Positions 8,301-9,708 of a stretch of DNA of 9,708 bases are shown here, piece after piece. The stretch is taken from NCBI GenBank assembly GCA_945912085.1, contig CAMEBJ010000033.1, positions 1 through 9,708 of the forward strand. The letters are read 5' to 3'. Position 1 is the first letter of the stretch, and the number at the start of each line of letters is the position of its first letter. The position numbers were made by a program, and so were the translations under genes. The notes under the pieces were generated by a model. That model had not been told where the DNA came from. It searched no databases and saw nothing but the letters and a program-made list of their open reading frames with translations. This DNA comes from an uncultured Bacteroidales bacterium. Lineage in GTDB: Bacteria > Bacteroidota > Bacteroidia > Bacteroidales > UBA932.

Positions 8301-8685
8301 CCTGAATGTCAACCGGGATGTCACACACAGATGGACGGAGGCAAATCCTGTCACTGACGGATATCCACGGCTGGTGGATGCCTACGGCAACAGGATTACC
8401 GACAGGAACGGAAACTACCTCAACAGAACCAGGCCTTACTCGGACAACGTGACAAGAAGCGCATATCTGGAGAATGTTTCCTACCTGAAAATCAGTTCAA
8501 TCTCCCTGACATACTCACTGCCGGACAGATGGACAAAGGCAATAAAGATGAGCGGGATGAACGTCAGTTTCCTGATGAACAACCTGCTGATCTTCTCGAA
8601 CTATTCCGGAATTGACCCGGAAACTCCGGGGGCCGTCTATCCCCAGAGCCGTTCGTTTACTCTCAGTCTTAACATAAGTTTCTGA
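5335..8685 (+). CDS. SusC/RagA family TonB-dependent outer-membrane transporter
   Basis: This 1116-residue outer-membrane beta-barrel imports nutrients using energy from the TonB-ExbBD complex, together with its SusD-like lid lipoprotein. The order is: signal peptide (1 to about 22, ALA|G), CarboxypepD_reg-like domain (about 32-103, with VSGTVTDAAGEPLAGVSV), TonB-box-like DHVVVTGY (108-115), plug domain (about 120-258, with RIRGTNTI at 170-177, LWVIDGVP at 184-191 and NPNDIESITVLKDAAAAAIYG from about 223), then the barrel, ending in a C-terminal Phe (SLNISF). There is no N-terminal STN signalling domain, so direct control of an anti-sigma factor through this protein is unlikely. The ATG at 5335 is chosen because it starts a proper signal peptide; an upstream TTG at 5308 would overlap the peptidase and add a polar leader. 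It lies 10 bases after the peptidase and 3 before the SusD gene. The substrate cannot be read from sequence; context favours peptides (compare RagAB). Confidence 0.96.
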   Translation: MKKLLNTIIATALLLLPLTALAGLSGQQNEIKVSGTVTDAAGEPLAGVSVIIEGTMTGVSTGVEGEYSINAAVGQTLRFSFIGFKSLEIKVTKARYDIVLEEEAQTIDHVVVTGYSNVEIRKSTGAVAIISGEDLKDNPLKNMDQLLQGKLAGVNVQMTSGRPGAVAKVRIRGTNTITGNAEPLWVIDGVPMQKNFSAPSVNRSQLKSGDFDNIFATGIGNINPNDIESITVLKDAAAAAIYGSQAASGVIVVTTKRGKAGKTDVSYMGSVTVQTKPSRDANLMNSSEKLAWEQELWDEFAADGYEATLKGGSAHYPVVGIVGQIRSGYGKYAGLGKQEQDELIESLGRSTTDWFDVLFRNTVSTSHYLSVSGGSDKLTYYVSGGFNYNNGLVINTSATSYNLNAKIDSRPARWIRFGVQTDFSYNKSLAPSNNVNMFKYAYFANPYESLYNDDGSYRADETYFSLANANGSISSPLPENGFNIMREINETSSKATAASANIKGDVTIFITKGLTFNGLASFSHNSDLSENINGKNTYAAWTDRPFEINEMTSKRTYGSITQNSGSNTSYLLRGQLNFARTFKDIHNLNVIAGTEIRSSYSKSIFSKRYGYDSVTGNHSTPLFTSQNGTTIDYDKLQSFGSTLDGCTGQSIIEDAFASFYGTATYGLLGRYYFSGTVRSDGSNNFGSDQQFNVNWSVSGSWNIDDEKWMKPISHILSTLSLKAGFGYTGGVNKTVYPVLIMNYASNFRTTDDDFYRMGYINNPPNPNLRWEKNRTLNVGLNFGFLKDRITGEVSYYQNKNIDLVTFVRVPKTTGFSTQSYNTSEQLNRGIELSLGATLVRVKDFSWKIMVNAAYNNNILTKYESPTGSILGDFYVGYPLGKIFTGKLTGIDRETGVYNFELRPDIVITDITDYQKYQNYLFYAGTSNAPWTGGFTTTFSYRRLSLNIVGNFSAGAKIINDITCPVSYSTLNGSVSEPVMCNRNDLYVNHLNVNRDVTHRWTEANPVTDGYPRLVDAYGNRITDRNGNYLNRTRPYSDNVTRSAYLENVSYLKISSISLTYSLPDRWTKAIKMSGMNVSFLMNNLLIFSNYSGIDPETPGAVYPQSRSFTLSLNISF

Positions 8686-8688
8686 CCT

Positions 8689-9708
8689 ATGAAATATTTA
8701 CGATATATATACATTTCTGCGGCCGTCCTTACGGCCGGGCTATGTCTTTCCTGCACCAAATATCTGGACATCAAGCCATACGGAAAGACCATACCTCAAA
8801 GTGCGGAAGAATTCTCCGCATTGCTGCACCATCATCTTGACAAAATTGACCACGGAGAGGAAACAATCGTGGGAAACATTTCATCGGTGTGCGACCTGGA
8901 ATGTTATGCGGACAATCTGGAAGCCAATCTCACCTCCTACCCGGACGGAAATTATATCCCGGTGTATATAGGGGCGGACCTGTCAAAAAAGCAAAGTCTC
9001 TACAGCAATCTTTACGAGGTCATACGCGACTGCAACATCACAATAGGCTATCTTGAGGAAAGGGACACCAGACTCGGCAAGGACATTCTCGGAACGGCAT
9101 ACGCCCTGAGGGGAATCTGCTGGTACAATCTGCTGAGGGATTTCTGCGAGCCCTGCTGCAGGAAGCCGGACATCCCGGGAGTGCCGATTGTAACGGAATT
9201 CGATATGGAAGCCAAACCTCTCAGAAGCACTGCAGGACAAACGGCCGCACAGGCGGAATCAGACTTTCTGAAAGCCATCTCCTACGACATCAGCGACCCG
9301 GTGCTCCGGTTCAACAGCGATGTAATGAAAGGTTACCTTGCAAGACTTTATTTCTGGATTGGAGACTATGCCAACGCCGCAAAATATGCGAGGGAAGTCC
9401 TTCAGACCTATCCGTTGCTTTCAGGAAACGCCTACACGCAGATGCTCGCATCCGAAACGGCAAAGACTGGCAACATTCTCCTGAAAAGCTGTCTGCTGCT
9501 TGACAGCAGCGACCGTCTGTCCTACAATGGGGCAAAGAAATACACGGCATCCCGTCCTGTCAGCAAACGTTTCGTGGATCTTTTCGCCGAAAAGGACCGG
9601 GATGTCAGATACAGTCTGAGTTTCAACTCCAAAAGGACATTCACCAAGAATGTCTTTGCCTGCCTGAGGAGTGCGGAGATGCAGTGCATTCTTGCAGAGA
9701 GTCTTTAC
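8689..9708 (+). CDS. SusD/RagB family nutrient-binding lipoprotein, 3' truncated by window end
   Basis: An open frame runs from the ATG at 8689 to the last base without a stop, giving 340 residues; complete SusD-like proteins usually have about 450-600, so the C-terminal third is outside the window. The signal peptide ends at LCLSC with Cys22 as acylation site, followed by TKYLDIKP, the typical SusD mature start. Further family signatures are YALRGICWYNLLRDF (138-152), GVPIV (164-168), a TPR-like helical pair KGYLARLYFWIGDYANAAKYA (214-234), and a final RSAEMQCILAESLY resembling the conserved R-AE-LL-AEA helix. SusD proteins form the hinged lid over the SusC barrel on the cell surface and bind substrate. 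The 3-base gap to SusC implies coupled expression. It is oddly cysteine-rich: besides Cys22, ten cysteines occur in the visible mature part, including FCEPCC (152-157). The start follows directly on the SusC stop; no Shine-Dalgarno is present. Confidence 0.94.
   Translation, partial: MKYLRYIYISAAVLTAGLCLSCTKYLDIKPYGKTIPQSAEEFSALLHHHLDKIDHGEETIVGNISSVCDLECYADNLEANLTSYPDGNYIPVYIGADLSKKQSLYSNLYEVIRDCNITIGYLEERDTRLGKDILGTAYALRGICWYNLLRDFCEPCCRKPDIPGVPIVTEFDMEAKPLRSTAGQTAAQAESDFLKAISYDISDPVLRFNSDVMKGYLARLYFWIGDYANAAKYAREVLQTYPLLSGNAYTQMLASETAKTGNILLKSCLLLDSSDRLSYNGAKKYTASRPVSKRFVDLFAEKDRDVRYSLSFNSKRTFTKNVFACLRSAEMQCILAESLY

Noticed and set aside
8983..9550. Minus-strand open frames opposite the SusD homologue
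   Set aside because: The plus-strand frame is continuous from 8689 to the window end with clear SusD signatures; the antisense frames are shadows.

Overview
The window reads as a chromosomal segment from a Gram-negative Bacteroidota, most likely the order Bacteroidales. The evidence is a SusC/SusD pair, lipoproteins with Bacteroidales-type lipoboxes, starts without Shine-Dalgarno sequences, and promoter-like TAnnTTTG elements. Base composition looks near 50% GC, with frequent AGG/AGA arginine codons. I cannot place it to genus. Coding density is very high, and no tRNA, rRNA, insertion sequence, phage gene or CRISPR array was seen.

Region 1 (1-628, plus strand) is the C-terminal two-thirds or so of a DUF368 membrane protein, the family of undecaprenyl-phosphate translocases; its start lies outside the window. 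It converges on region 2 across only 32 bases.

Region 2 (3066-661, minus strand) is a tight three-gene run in transcription order: exodeoxyribonuclease III (xth), a small META-domain lipoprotein, and a lipoprotein-type aldose 1-epimerase (galM). Gaps of 28 and 35 bases make co-transcription plausible. The epimerase keeps both catalytic histidines and the catalytic glutamate but has Ser-Ala where the family normally has Asp-His in its GxDHxW motif.

Region 3 (3153-9708, plus strand) is divergent from region 2, across an 86-base intergenic stretch holding candidate promoters in both directions. It is a second compact operon: a secreted S9 (DPP IV-like) serine peptidase, a SusC/RagA-type TonB-dependent outer-membrane transporter, and a SusD/RagB-type lipoprotein cut off by the window end. 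Gaps of 10 and 3 bases separate the genes. With a peptidase in place of glycan-degrading enzymes, the simplest reading is an oligopeptide uptake locus in which the peptidase trims peptides around the outer membrane or in the periplasm and SusCD imports them. That role is inferred from context.

All genes fall in known families, and I did not find a clearly undescribed system. The points most worth a second look are the altered epimerase active site, the peptidase-SusCD coupling with a peptidase lacking the classical DPP IV Glu-Glu motif, and a cysteine-rich SusD homologue.
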